Origin: Miscanthus floridulus
Lineage: Eukaryota; Streptophyta; Magnoliopsida; Poales; Poaceae
Length of the DNA stretch: 64,000 nucleotides
Assembly: GCF_019320115.1 (NCBI RefSeq)
Contig: NC_089589.1
Location: 17,299,641 to 17,363,640 of the forward strand
Direction: 5' to 3'
The stretch's first letter is position 1. The number at the start of each line of letters is the position of its first letter. Under the pieces are notes generated by a model. It was not told the DNA's origin and ran no database searches. It saw nothing but the letters and a program-made list of their open reading frames with translations. Below are positions 11,865-22,780 of the stretch, piece by piece. Position numbers and translations under genes: made by a program.

Positions 11865-12552
11865 CATCGTGGTTTCTTTTCGGCGTCTCTGGACGCCGTG
11901 CGCCAAATCTTCCCCAGCGCGCTCCTCTCCCCGTCTTGGACGGGTGACGGCACGACGCGGCATTAAACCCCCTAAGGCCTCGTTCGGCAGCTTGGGATCC
12001 AATCCAGAAGATTATTCAATCCAGGCCAGGAATTAGTTGATCCACTTGCTGGCACTCATTCCAGGCCTGGGTTTAATTCCTCAGCAGAACCAATCTAGGA
12101 GGCTCCAATTTGCTGTTCGGTTTGGCCATGGATCCATCCAGGGCTGCTGACAGCATGTACACGTACATATCTAAGCATTTAACTAACACAACAGAATATG
12201 ATCAGGTTTGGAACAATTCAAATTACCATTCAAAGCAAACCCAACAGAAATTTCACAATCTGACAAACAAATATAAGTGCTTGTCATAAATAAATCCCAT
12301 GTTTTGGGGTTCTTGATCATCAAGTCTATCATCATGCTCTCATACATGTGGAGATAATGGGCCGCAACAATAGCAGAGTACCATAGATAAAGGACATGCT
12401 AGCTAGTGCCAAAAGTGACAAAAGGTGCATCAAAAGGTTGTCATGATCCACTCATGAAATTACAATCTTTTCTCACACAAACCATCACAAAGTGCACAAA
12501 TCCAAAGCATAATTTAAACTAGTAGATAACTCGTCTAAGCCTACTCAAGTGA

Positions 12553-12557
12553 CCAGG
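12553..12557. repeat. TSD CCAGG of the solo LTR, left copy
   Basis: CCAGG occurs immediately before the LTR start TGAAAGG and again at 45537-45541 immediately after its end CCCTTCA. It marks the original insertion site, with 33 kb of inserted DNA now between the copies. Confidence 0.9.
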
Positions 12558-13384
12558 TGAAAGGTCCTGGTTTGGTTTTGGTAATTGAGTGACAACTTAG
12601 GTGGACTAATTGTGTTTATATGAGATACACAGGTGATTAGTCCACAAGTACATGTGTGTGAGCAACATATGCCATAAAGGTGAAAATGGCTTGGAGATGT
12701 TGCAAAGCTCACACATGTGATGATGAAGGAGCTTAAATGCACATGAGACATGACATTGAGTCATGTGATCAAGGTGGAGAAGATCAAGATAAGACTTGGC
12801 TTGATGGACCAGTTGCAAGCGTGAAGGGCAAGTCGAAGGCTTTGGAGTGATGGACCGCGTGGCGGTGAAGCTTGAGCAAGACTTGGCGCCGATGGACGAT
12901 GGCAACGGTGAAGAGCAAGTGAAGTCAAGATCGATGAACCAATATGATCACGTGATGATATGAAGTGGATCATATCATTGTTGATCGTGTTGGTGCATGT
13001 GTTGCATCGACGATGGAGAAGATGGAATGGAATGCGCAAGGCAAAGGTATAACCTAGGGCATTTCATTTCACCGGTCATAGGTGTGTAGAGAAGTTTATG
13101 ACCGGGTTTAGGATAGATGGCCGTACTATCAAGAGGAGCAAACTTGTTTGCATATCGGTCATCTATGTGCCACTTGAGTGATCTAACTTTGCATCGTCGC
13201 TAGGATCGAGTGGCGTGGCAAGTTGAGTGGCTAACATCATTTGGGAAATGATTGTGAAAATGCTAACACACATACACATGGTGGTGTACACTTGGTGGTG
13301 TTGGCACATTTACAAAGGAGATGAAGTTGGAGTTGATGTGGATCAACTCGGTGAAGAAACGGTGATGAGAAAGGTTCCACAGAG

Positions 13385-13770
13385 TGGACCGGACTCTGGT
13401 CACGCAGTGACCGGACGCTGAGGCTCAGCGTCCGGTCAGTGGTGGCTGTCAGCGTGCAGCGTCGGTCAGTCGACCGGACGCTGGAGGCAGTGTCCGATCC
13501 TATTGTCGGGCGAAGCAGCGTCACTGGAAAGTGACCGGACGCTGGTGCTGCGTCCGATCACGTGCGATCGGACGCGTCCGGTTGAGGTCGGTACCTTACT
13601 AGAAACGACCGGACCCTAGGGGTTCTGCATCCGGTTAGTTAAAGCTGCTGCGTCCGGTCAGGTCAAGTGATCGTTGGAATCGGCACACGTGGCCGTCTAC
13701 GGGCGACCGGACGCTGAGGTCCAGCGTCCGGTCAATCTGACCGGAGCGTCCGGTCGTCCTGAGTTTTGCC
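13385..13770 (+). repeat. Cluster of GACCGGACGC motifs in both orientations
   Basis: About 400 bp contain more than a dozen exact or near copies of GACCGGACGC or its complement GCGTCCGGTC. Several pairs form palindromes such as GACCGGACGCTGAG...CTCAGCGTCCGGTC (about 13418-13440) and a similar one at about 13705-13735. The block sits immediately upstream of the LTR TATA box, so it lies in U3. Confidence 0.75.
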
Positions 13771-13806
13771 CAGTGAAGGGGTAACGGCTCTATTTGTACG
13801 TGGGGT

Positions 13807-13814
13807 TATAAATA
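13807..13814 (+). promoter_or_regulatory. TATA box of the solo LTR
   Basis: TATAAATA lies in a GGGGTTATAAATAGAGG context downstream of the GACCGGACGC motif cluster. It fits an LTR U3/R boundary and sets the LTR orientation as +. Confidence 0.6.
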
Positions 13815-14849
13815 GAGGTCATGGTCGGTCTTGGGCCAGCAACTGAGCACACTAGAGCCTTGGTGGCTTGTGTAGTAGTGCTTGGGAGCCCTCCATCTCA
13901 CACATACTTGATAGTGATCATCCGATTGTGTGAGTGAGCGATTCTAGTGCGATTGCATCATGAGGTTGCATCGAGTGGCACTAGGTGATCGAGTTGTAAG
14001 CCGGTGGTGCTTGTTACTCTTGGAGGTTGCCACCTCCTAGACGGCTTGGTGGTGGTCTCCGTTGAAGCCCGCAAGAAGCTTGTGCGGCGCTCCGGAGAAG
14101 TGCTTGTGAGGGGCACTTGTGCTCGCCCCGCGGGAGTCGCGAAGAGCAACTTTAGTAAAGCGTGTTATTGAGCTACCCTCACTCAAGGGGTAGGTTCTTG
14201 TGGTGCCTGACGTGCGGGCTTAGCGGGTGATGCTAATTAGCCGCCGAACCACCAAGTGAGTGGTCGACACAACGGTGACTAGCGTGTTGGCAAACACGTG
14301 AACCTCGGGAGAAAAATCATCGTGTCAACCTTGTTCTCACCGTTGGTTTGCATCCCCATTACACAAGCTTGCAATTACTTTTATACATATTAAGCTTGTG
14401 TAGTTGCTCTTGTAATTAGATAGCTTGTGTAGCTTGCTAATTACCTTCTTGCTTGTGTAGCATAGAAGTAGCTCCCTTGCGTGGCTAATTTGGTTTTAGT
14501 AACCTTGTTAGTCACATTGCTTAGTTTGTGTAGCTAAGTATTTACGCTCTCTAATTAGGCATTGGTTGCCTTATTATTGAGCATTGCTAATGAGCTTGGT
14601 TAGCTTTGTGTTTTTGCTTACTAGCATGTGTAGGAGCTCCCTTATTGCTTAAATTACTAGTGGCATAGGTTTGTGTGATCTTGCTCCTAGAATTGTTTAG
14701 GAGAGCTCTAGCTAGCCCGGCACCTTAGTTACATAATTAGTATCTTTGCAAGGTGCTAGTAAACATATATAGAGGGGTGTAGTCTTGGCTAGACCGATTG
14801 TTTTAATTCCACATTTATATCGGTTAGCCGACGCGATTAATTTTAGAAA

Positions 14850-14854
14850 AGACT
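14850..14854. repeat. TSD AGACT of the Tat composite, left copy
   Basis: AGACT directly precedes the composite terminus TATCGGTGTTTCGG and is repeated at 45495-45499 directly after the other terminus (CATCGACA). The sequence across the empty site reads smoothly as the end of the solo LTR. Confidence 0.88.
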
Positions 14855-16206
14855 TATCGGTGTTTCGGACCGGGGGTCCTCAACCAACCAACTAGTAAAT
14901 GTGAACTGCGTGCCCCTAATTACGGATGGTGATGCAAAGAGATACAAGGTGTATACTGGTTCAGGCAATCGGTGCCCTACGTCCAGTCTGAGAGATCGAT
15001 CTTGTATTCCTTGCACCGAAGTGCTTGTAGTAGGGGGTTACAAGCTGGGTGAGAGAGGGAGCTAGTCCCAGGTCTCGGTGAGGTGTGATGTGGGCTGCTT
15101 GAGACGTTGCTCTCAGGCGGCTGGGATGCGTATGTGTGTGTTACCAGGTGTTCTTCCCCGTGAGTCCCCCCCCTTCTGAGTGGCCCAAGTCCTCTCCTTT
15201 TATAGTTGAAGGGAGTACAAGGACAGTACATGTGTTAACTACGCGGCGTCGTGCCAACAGGGGCGACATGTCCGAGCCTGGTGGCCTGTCCCTGTGGCGA
15301 CGTGGTCGTCGGAGTGGTCCGTCCTTGGAGCACTGGGGCGGCGTGCGAGTCCCATCCGATCCTGTGCGTGGTGAGAGCCCTGTGACCGTCTAGAAGTGGG
15401 TGCGGCGGTGGACGTGCAAACCGCTATGGGCGGACTGTACGCGAGGCCGAGGCTTGGCCGGTGCCGAGGCCGCACCGCAATGGGGGGTCTCAGCGGGCAC
15501 GATCCCCAAGATAGCCGAGACCTTGGTGCACAGTGCCGAGGCCCCGAGTGGGTGGCTCATTTGGTGTGTCGGCTTGGAGGCGGTGATGTACTGGGACAGG
15601 TTGTCCGTGCGATGTTGTTTTCGAGGCGGAGATCGTGGGACACAGTGCGGTGTGGGCGCTGATCGTGGGCATAGCGTCAGGACACAGTGGCCGGTAATCC
15701 CCGCCGTGCCCTGTCCCGGCCGGTATGGCGCTGATGCGACCTCAGGTCCCGTCGGCCACTCCATGGCGTCGAGCCCTTGTCCGGCGGAGAATGTGGGAGT
15801 GGTTGAAGTATTAATGAGACACGACGTGCTGTCGGGAAGGTCGGCCAAGGCGGGGGGGGGGGGGGGGGGCGACGGGCCGCGGACGAACCGGCCTCGAGCG
15901 ACGCGGAGAATGAGGCCTCACGCGAGACGGAGATCGGACTCCTTGCCGAGACCTTCCGTGAGAGGCCTCGCGCGACACAGAGAATGCACCCCCTGCCAAG
16001 GCCTTCCGTGGGGAGCCTCGCGCGAGGCGGAGATTGCGTTCCCTGCTGAGGCCTCCTGCGCGAGGCTCGAGGTGAGGCGGAGGGCTTGGTGGGCCCAGTT
16101 GTGGCGGGTGAGGGGCCCATGGCTTATCTTCTAGCTTTGTTTTTGATGGAACCTAAGCGACCCCTTTGATGTTCGCTCAGGGTACCCTGTTCTAAGGTAC
16201 CCGACA
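14855..16206 (-). repeat. Tat LTR1 (3' LTR of copy 1)
   Basis: The LTR is 1352 bp and, read on +, runs from TATCGGTG (the TG end mutated to TA) to CCGACA. On the minus strand it follows a purine tract (16207-16222) and holds a TATA box, TATAAAAGG, at about 15197-15205. It includes an uninterrupted run of 18 G at 15852-15869 that is much shorter in the other two LTRs. Confidence 0.88.
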
Positions 16207-16222
16207 GTAGCCCCCGAGCCTC
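16207..16222 (-). promoter_or_regulatory. Polypurine tract of Tat copy 1
   Basis: On the minus strand AGAGGCTCGGGGGCTAC abuts the 3' LTR start TGTCGGGTACC. This is the expected plus-strand primer site of an LTR retrotransposon. Equivalent tracts lie at 30592-30607 (-) and 44137-44153 (+). Confidence 0.7.
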
Positions 16223-18240
16223 TGGGGGAGTGCGTGCACTCTCCCTGAGGGTTTGCCGAGGCTTGGTTTGTACCCGCTCCCATAGGAATTGGGTTTTGTT
16301 CCTTGAGGTTCCGGTGGGTGCGCGCGAGCGCACCCGTCGGGTGTAGCCCCCGAGGCCCTGGAGGAGTGGAGTTACTCCTCCAGGGGCTTTTTTATTTTCG
16401 TGTTTGAACGAGTAGTTCTTATCGCATTTGCCGAGCCCATAGACGCAAGCTCGGGTTGCGGGGGTCTCGGCGAGGTTGCAGGAAAAAGCCCTCTAGCCTC
16501 TGCACGGAGCGAGAGGTTCGTCAGGGGCCCCCCTGACTTTTGGTATGACCCTCACGCTTCCTTTCGCTCGGAAGGAGGGGTGGAATGTGCCAGGCTACCC
16601 TCGATGGGCACGAGCGTGGACACTTCCGGTGAGCTGTTATCGGGTAGTCCGAGTGAAGGCCCGAACCCCGTTCGCTAGGGGACGGCTAGCGGTCCAGAGA
16701 CGCACTCCAAGAGTACCAGAGGGTTTCTCTAGTGGGTGCCGAGGCCGTTCGCTGGGCCTCGGTGGCTCGGTGCCTCCCTACGGTGGGATCCCATTCGGAG
16801 ACTTCCCTGCCGATCTCGGACACGACTTAGGACGCCCCGAGCGACTGTTCGCTCGGGCCTGGGCCATTCGTAGGCTCGCCCCGAAGTCATCCCTGACTCT
16901 GCTGCCCTGGGGCGGCTGTCGAAACCTCTTGGAGACACAGCCTTCGAACCCCTGGACCGTAATGGGCTCGGTGCCCTTTGTCGTGTTTTGTAATGAAACC
17001 TCTAGCGTGGGCTTGGACCGTTTGTCTTGGTCTTGGGTGCAAGAGGAGCCCCCGAGCCTCCGCCTAGAGCAAGAGGGCGGTCGGGGGTCCCTTGACTTTT
17101 TTATCCGACCCTCACATATCCTTTTCGTTCGGATGGAGGGTTTGTTTGCCGAGCCCATTCTGGTCTCGGCAAGGTTGCAGGAAGAGCCTCTAGCCTCTGC
17201 GTGGAGCGAGAGGGCCGTCGGGAATTCCCCTGACTTTTTACACGCCCCTCGCGCGTGAGGGTTTGTTTACCGAGGCCCCTTTTGGGCGCGAGCCCGAGTT
17301 GTGGGGTCTCGGCGTATTTGCAGGAAGAGCCCCCCTAGCCTCTGCACAGGGTGAGAGGGCCGTCAGGAGCTCTCCTGTGTTTTTGTACGACCCTCATGCT
17401 TCCTTTTTGCTCGGAAGGAGGGTTTGTTTTGCCGAGCCCCTTTGAGTGCGAGCCGGGGTCGATGGGTCTCGGCAAGGTTGCAGGAAGAGCCCCCTAGCCT
17501 CTACATAGAACAAGAAGGCCGTCGGGGGTTCCCTTGACTTTTTGTGCAACCCTCACGCTTCCTTTTCGCTCGGAAGGAGGGGTGGAATGTGCCTCACTAC
17601 CCTCGGTGGGCACGAGCGGTGGCACTTCCGGTGAGCTGTTATCGGGTAGTCCGAGTGGAGGACCGTACCCCGTTTGCTAGGGGACGGCTAGCGGTCCAGA
17701 GACACACTCCAAGAGTACCAGAAGATTTCTCTAGTGGGTGCCGAGGCCGTTCGCTGGGCCTCGGTGGCTCGGTGCCTCCCTACGGTGGGATCCCATTCGG
17801 AGACTTTCCTTCGGTCTCGGACACGACTTTGGGCGTCCCAAGCGTTTCGCTTGCTTGGGCCTCGGCCCCGTATAGGCTCGCCCGCGGTTGTCCCTGACTC
17901 TGTTATCCTAGGGCGGCTGTCGAAACCCTTTGGGGCCCAGCCTTCGAACCCCTGGATCGTAATAGGCTCAGAGCCTGGTTCCTTCATACGAAAGGAATAG
18001 GCCGCGGGGAATATCTTCCCCATTGGCTCGGCAACGGGTGGCGTGCCTTTTGAGGCAGTTTCATGGGGAGACGAAACGATGCCTGCTGCCGCAGTGGCCG
18101 AGTGTGACATGGTGTATGGGACGTAACTGTCCTCGCATTTAATGTGGGAGACGTGGGCGCGTGGGCCGGCAAAATCGGCTCGTGGTTAACTGCGCCGGAT
18201 CGGGGGAAAAATCTCCCCGATTTCGTTGCCCGTTCGTTTC
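16207..18240 (-). repeat. Tandem-repeat region between LTR1 and antisense gene, copy 1
   Basis: This 2 kb stretch is non-coding. It is built from degenerate units of about 150 bp, each with GGTCTCGGC...GGTTGCAGGAAGAGCC, CTAGCCTCTGC, a GAGAGGGCCGTC segment, and CGCTCGGAAGGAGG. A longer block of about 410 bp at about 16577-16990 recurs at 17580-17990. Homologous regions lie at 30592-32630 and, inverted, at about 42090-44153. Such arrays near the 3' LTR are known in Tat elements. Confidence 0.7.
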
Positions 18241-18252
18241 GCCTCCTCCCTG

Positions 18253-18260
18253 CATAAATA
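18253..18260 (+). promoter_or_regulatory. TATA-like box of antisense gene, copy 1
   Basis: CATAAATA lies about 190 bp upstream of the antisense-gene ATG and is followed by a pyrimidine-rich leader. The same arrangement occurs at 32635-32642 in copy 2. It suggests the gene has its own promoter rather than depending on the LTR, whose promoter faces the other way. Confidence 0.5.
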
Positions 18261-18449
18261 CCGGAAGAGTCTCGCCCCTCCTCATCCTACCTTGCCTGCA
18301 TTAGCACCGCCTCCGTCGAGCCATCGCTAGAGCAGCGGGTGCTGGGAAGAAGAGGAGAGAAGAGCGAGCCTAGGGAGAAAGCGAGAAAAAAGCGAGAGCG
18401 TGGGAGAGAGAAAAAACTCACCGCCGCACCCGATTCCTCCATCGCACCC

Positions 18450-21400
18450 ATGGCCGGCGACATCGTCGTTGTCGAGGCGGGCCCCTGGGACTCGTCGGAC
18501 GTCACCGAGGAGATGCTTCAGTCGCTTGTCGACAGTGGACTCCTTCGCCCGGTGACAGACCCCAGCAGACCAGAGTGGATTGCCCCGTACGGCGAGCCGG
18601 AGCCGAGGCCTCACGACGGCTACATCGTAAGCTTCGTCTCCTTCCACGAGCACAGCCTCGGCGTCCCGGCGGACCGGTTCATGCGGGCGCTCCCGCACTA
18701 CTATGGCGTGGAGCTCCACAACTTCAATCCTAACCCCATCGCTCAGGCGGCTATCTTTGTTGCCGTCTGCGAGGGGTATTTGGGGATTGCTCCCCCTTGG
18801 GAGTTGTGGCTCCACCTATTCTGGGTGGGGCATACTACCAAGCCGACGGGCACGTCAGGCAAGAGGAAGGCGACGAGGGCCGGCGGCTGCACTCTCCAAG
18901 TGTGTCAGGACCGCCTGCACCTCTACATCTCGGCCCAACTCGCGTCCTCCAATCGCCGGTGGTACACGAGTTGGTTCTACCTCCACAACGACGACGAAGG
19001 ACTTCCCCCTTACACTAGGCGGATTGTGGAGAGTTGCCCGGAGAGGTGGAAGTACGGCGTACCGAAGGACGATCAGCCCAAGCTTCCCCCTTACCGTGGC
19101 TGTGGTCGTGGCCGCCTTCCACCGCCGGAGGGTGCTGCCGCTGATGGCTCGGCGGCGGCGGCTGTTTGAGATGAAGCCGGGTGAGCCTATTGAGGGCACT
19201 CGGATGTCCTCCTCCGCCCTTTCCGACGAGGAGATTCTTCGTCGGGTGGGGGAGACGATCAAGGCGAAGCTGAGGGGCGGCAACTTGACCCCTATCGCGA
19301 TGCGGCCGTCGCGGGGGTTCCTTTCGCTGGTAAGTCGTGTGCCGCTGTAGCCCCCGAGCCTCCTCAATCTCCCCTTACCCCTTATTTCCTTATGCGCGTC
19401 CGTCGTTCCTGCAGGGGATGAGGGACGTGCGCTCCTCTCCTCCGCCTGTTCCCAAGGACGCGAGACGTCGGGCGGTCAACCGTGCGCACGCTGATGCGCA
19501 GAAAAAAATGGAAAGACGCCAAGGCGGCGAAACGCACGAAGCAACTCCTCGCGCGTGAGGAGCTGGATAAGCGCCGCCGTCAACAAAGGAAGGAGGGTCT
19601 CCTGCTGGAGGAATCCCCGTCGACGTCGCTGTCGACGGAGGCCTCGGACGGGGATGACGGGGGCGAGGTCCCCTGGACCACCTTCCTGACGTAGTGGAGG
19701 TGGTGCCCGGGGCGCTGGCCAGCAGCCCGGCACTCCCGGCAGGAGGAGGAGAAGCGGACCCGGGGCCGGCGGTTGCCCACTCCGGGGCCGGGGCCGACAC
19801 ACCCGAGGCGTGGCCGTTGGGCAAACGCATCGTCAGCCCGGTGGGCTCAGCGGCCGTGGTGGAGCGAGTGGCGGTGGGGACGACGCCACCGCCCCCGCAG
19901 AGGACCGAAGGGGCGCCGGGGTCCATTGAGGACCGACCGGCGCCGATGGATATGGAGGCGCCGCCTCTGCCGCCACCTCCGCCGTTGCGGACGAGGTTCG
20001 CCGTGGCGAAACGGTTGCCGCGCCGTTCAAGGTTAGTGTATTTTTGGCAGGGTCATAGTGCATTCCATTCGCCTTTTTGGTCTCACGCTGACCCTGTAGG
20101 TTATTTTTCCTTAGTCGGAAGCGGCCTACGGACGAGCTCCCCTTGGCGCCCCTTAAGGCGCTCAAGGCGAGCCCTGGCTCCTTCGCCCACTGGGTGGCAG
20201 AGGCACAAGCCGCTATCCAACACGGCGTGGCGTCGGTGAGGGTCGCCCCAAAGGGGCCGGCCGCCCAAGGAGGGGTTGCCGAGGTGGCCCCTATGCAGAC
20301 GAGGGAGGGAGCGCTTCTGCCTCGTGGGGGCGAGGCTCACGAGTCGGATAGGGCCGGTGTGCCCTTGGTTGCCGAGGCCCCCGGGGTCTTCGAGGCTGAG
20401 GCGACGGAGGCCACGGCGCCCATGACCGCCGAGACCGCAGTGGCCACGGTTGGTGTCTCTGCGTCTGCCGAGGCCACGATGGCGGAGGCCGAAGCCCCCG
20501 AGACCGTCGAGGCCATCGCAATGGCGGCGATGCCGTCTGTCCAGGAGGCGGAGATGAAGGTGGCGGAGGCCTTGGTGGCGCCCTTGGTTCAGGGGCCGCC
20601 GTTGTTGCGAGAGAGCGCCCGGGAGACGGAGGTCTATCCGATCTCCTTCGACGATACTTCCCGGGCGCGGGAGGTGGTCGACGCCGAGGATGCCGGTGCC
20701 GTGGAACAGCCTGCGCCGATCTTGGACGAGGGGGGCTCGGCCCTCGTGCGGGTGTGACCCGAGCCTTGCGGGTGGGATCACCCGCGGGTACTGTGGCGGA
20801 GCCGGGACGACCCTGAGGGGGAGCCCCTGTTTGCCCTCGAGAACGCGGCCGAGGGTGGGCGCTGGGGCACCTTCGAGCAATACCGCCAGCTAGCGGAGCG
20901 GTCGCTACGGACGGCCCTGTCCGTGGTGGCCGACGACCTGCCCGGAGTCGCCCAGGTTCGCGTTTTCGTTTCTCGCGCGACGTTGTCCTTTTCTGGTTTT
21001 GTTACAATCAATGACCCATGTTCTGCTTCTCCAGGAGCTCAAGACCCGGTCCCTTGGGAAGTCGGTCTTTCTCCGGTGGGAGAGGGGCGTCTGGGACCAG
21101 CTTCAGCGGCAGAAGGGTCTTCTTGCCGGTGCCAACGAGCCCCTGTCGGCACGGAGCGCGGAGGTAGAGGACCTCCGCCTTCGTTGTGCCGACACGAAGG
21201 TCAAGGCGGCCATGGCCCAGGCACAACTCGCCCCTCTAGCGGCGCGGGTTAAGGAGTTGGAGGAGGAGCTCACCCGCGTGGTCAGTGACCAGGATGCCTT
21301 CAGGGGCCGAGCCGTTGAAGCTACGGCCTCGGCCGCGGCTCACGCGGGGCAGCTGGGGGTGGAACAGAGGGCGCACCAGCTGACGAAAGGTGCCTTGGAC

Positions 21401-22212
21401 GAGGCCCTTGCTGCAGCTGAGGCCTCGCGGACTGAGGCTGTAATTTGGAGGGGGACGGTCGAGGGTGAGTTCTAGTCCCTCATTTTGTTTTCCTTTCCTT
21501 GTGTTCGCCCCCTAACTCCCTTGTGTGACGCAGAGCTAGGGAGCGAGGCTTCCAGGGCTGCCGAGGCTTCTCGGGTCGAGGCCCAACGCTTGAAGGAGGA
21601 GGCCGAGGCTTCCCGTGCCGAGGCCCTGCGTTGGAAGGAGAAGACCGAGGCCTGTCAGGTCGAGACCCGACGCTGGGAGCTGAAGGCCAAGGGTGAGTTC
21701 CGTGGGTTTCCGCCCCTAGCTCCCTTGTTTTCTCTCTCGCTCGACCTTATTCCATTTTCCGCGGTGCAGAGTCAGAGGCGGAGGTTACTCGGGCCGCCGA
21801 GGCTTCCAGCGCGGTGCAGACGGTGCTCGAGACCGAGATCGGGGAGCACGAGGTGCTGAAGCGTGCTGCCCTTTTCGCCTGTGAGGCCTTGGAGGTTGAA
21901 GGGGTTCAGTCAGGCAGCTCCCTAGGGAGCCGTTTGATCGCACTGAGCAACCAGATGCGCGAGCGACTCCGAGGAGCGCTGCACACGGGTGTCAAGTGCG
22001 CGCTGACCGTCATCTCTTCTCACTACGTCGGCGTCGACCTCCCGGCCATCAGCGATGGGTATGTCCTGCCTGATGATGACGAGGAGGCGGACGCGGTGGT
22101 CACGAAGCTGATGGAGGCGGCGGAAGGCCCTGGCACGGCGCTGGCGACGCTCTTTGAAGAGGAGGTGGTTCCTCCCCTACCACCCGCCGGTGTTGAGGGC
22201 TTTGAGCCTTGA
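18450..22212 (+). pseudogene. Antisense retrotransposon gene with introns (PF04195-like), copy 1
   Basis: The gene lies between pol and the 3' LTR and runs opposite to gag-pol. Six exons can be read with GT-AG borders: 18450-19329, 19415-20031, 20115-20955, 21035-21464, 21534-21692 and 21770-22212. Exon 1 resembles the putative gypsy-type transposon domain: SDVTEEMLQSLVDSGLLRPV, then FHEHSLGVPADRFMRALPHY and the ANWELWLHLF-type region. Later exons encode proline/alanine-rich sequence and a long alanine/glutamate coiled coil (ALAAAEASRTEA, EEAEASRAEALRWKEKTEA). Breaks: a frame change near 19085 shared by all three copies, an extra A in an A-run near 19508, and CGA to TGA at 20755-20757. The function of these proteins is unknown. 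Confidence 0.7.
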
Positions 22213-22780
22213 TCTGGGCCCCAGGGGCTTTATGAAAAAATAGAGTAGGAGTTATTTTTGTATCATAATGCTTGTGGCCGTCGAGGCCTTTATTTCTGAA
22301 GTATTTACGTTTCTTAGTTGTTTTTCTTATGTTTCCGAGCCTCTGCCCTCTGTTGCTCCTGATCAGATTTCGTTTGCAAAACACCCCGTTGGGGCCTAAG
22401 CCGTCCCTTGGGCGAGAGGTAGTGAGGGAGTGCCGTAGCCCGGAGGCGTAGGCCGTCTCGTGGCTCTACCGGCCTCTTGCTTAGGAAACAGACCTTGGTC
22501 CGAGGAGTCTTTACAACTGATTCGTCAGAGCCTGCTAGAGTCTTGGCGTAGGAGTTTTTGCAAAAAACAACTGAAGAATGGTGCGTGGGACCTAGGGGGA
22601 GTCCCCCATTTAGCCCCTGAGGGGGGCTTGGTTCTGCCGAGGTAGAGCCAAGTCTCCCTTGCCGTGTTATCGAGTTGCCGAGACCTACGATGGGCTCGGG
22701 GGGTTTCTCGAAAAATTAGACCAACTAAAGAACGCTTTTTAATTGTATTTCGAGAAACGTCATATACAAGGCTTGGAAAT
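22213..22780. other. Spacer between convergent antisense gene and pol
   Basis: No coding sequence is seen. The antisense gene (+) and pol (-) converge here, so both poly(A) sites probably lie in these 570 bp. The same spacer, slightly diverged, occurs at 36607-37175. Confidence 0.6.

Larger units (their letters stand above)
8365..12552. other. Intergenic region between DCP1 and the nested retrotransposons
   Basis: No gene is recognised in these 4.2 kb. About 8365-9470 is AT-rich with fragments of MITE-like ends (for example GGGCTCGTTTGG near 8604). About 9880-11230 is GC-rich with long overlapping open frames on both strands that carry no recognisable domain and look like GC-driven artefacts. 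About 11990-12130 has a GGCCTCGTTCGG start typical of grass MITEs but no matching end. About 12140-12552 is unremarkable AT-rich sequence. Confidence 0.5.
12558..14854 (+). mobile_element. Solo LTR of an LTR retrotransposon, left part
   Basis: The LTR starts TGAAAGGTCC here and ends CGACCCTTCA at 45536, with inverted TGAAAGG/CCCTTCA termini and a CCAGG duplication on both sides. Removing the Tat composite (14855-45499, one TSD copy included) leaves one LTR of about 2.33 kb with no internal region and no partner LTR. It is therefore a solo LTR, normally produced by LTR-LTR recombination. It is oriented + because a TATA box lies at 13807. Lineage is not assigned. Confidence 0.85.

Noticed and set aside
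18339..18449. Extending the antisense-gene start upstream of 18450
   Set aside because: The sequence before the ATG is a purine-rich leader, and the family-like N-terminus starts at MAGDIVVVEA.
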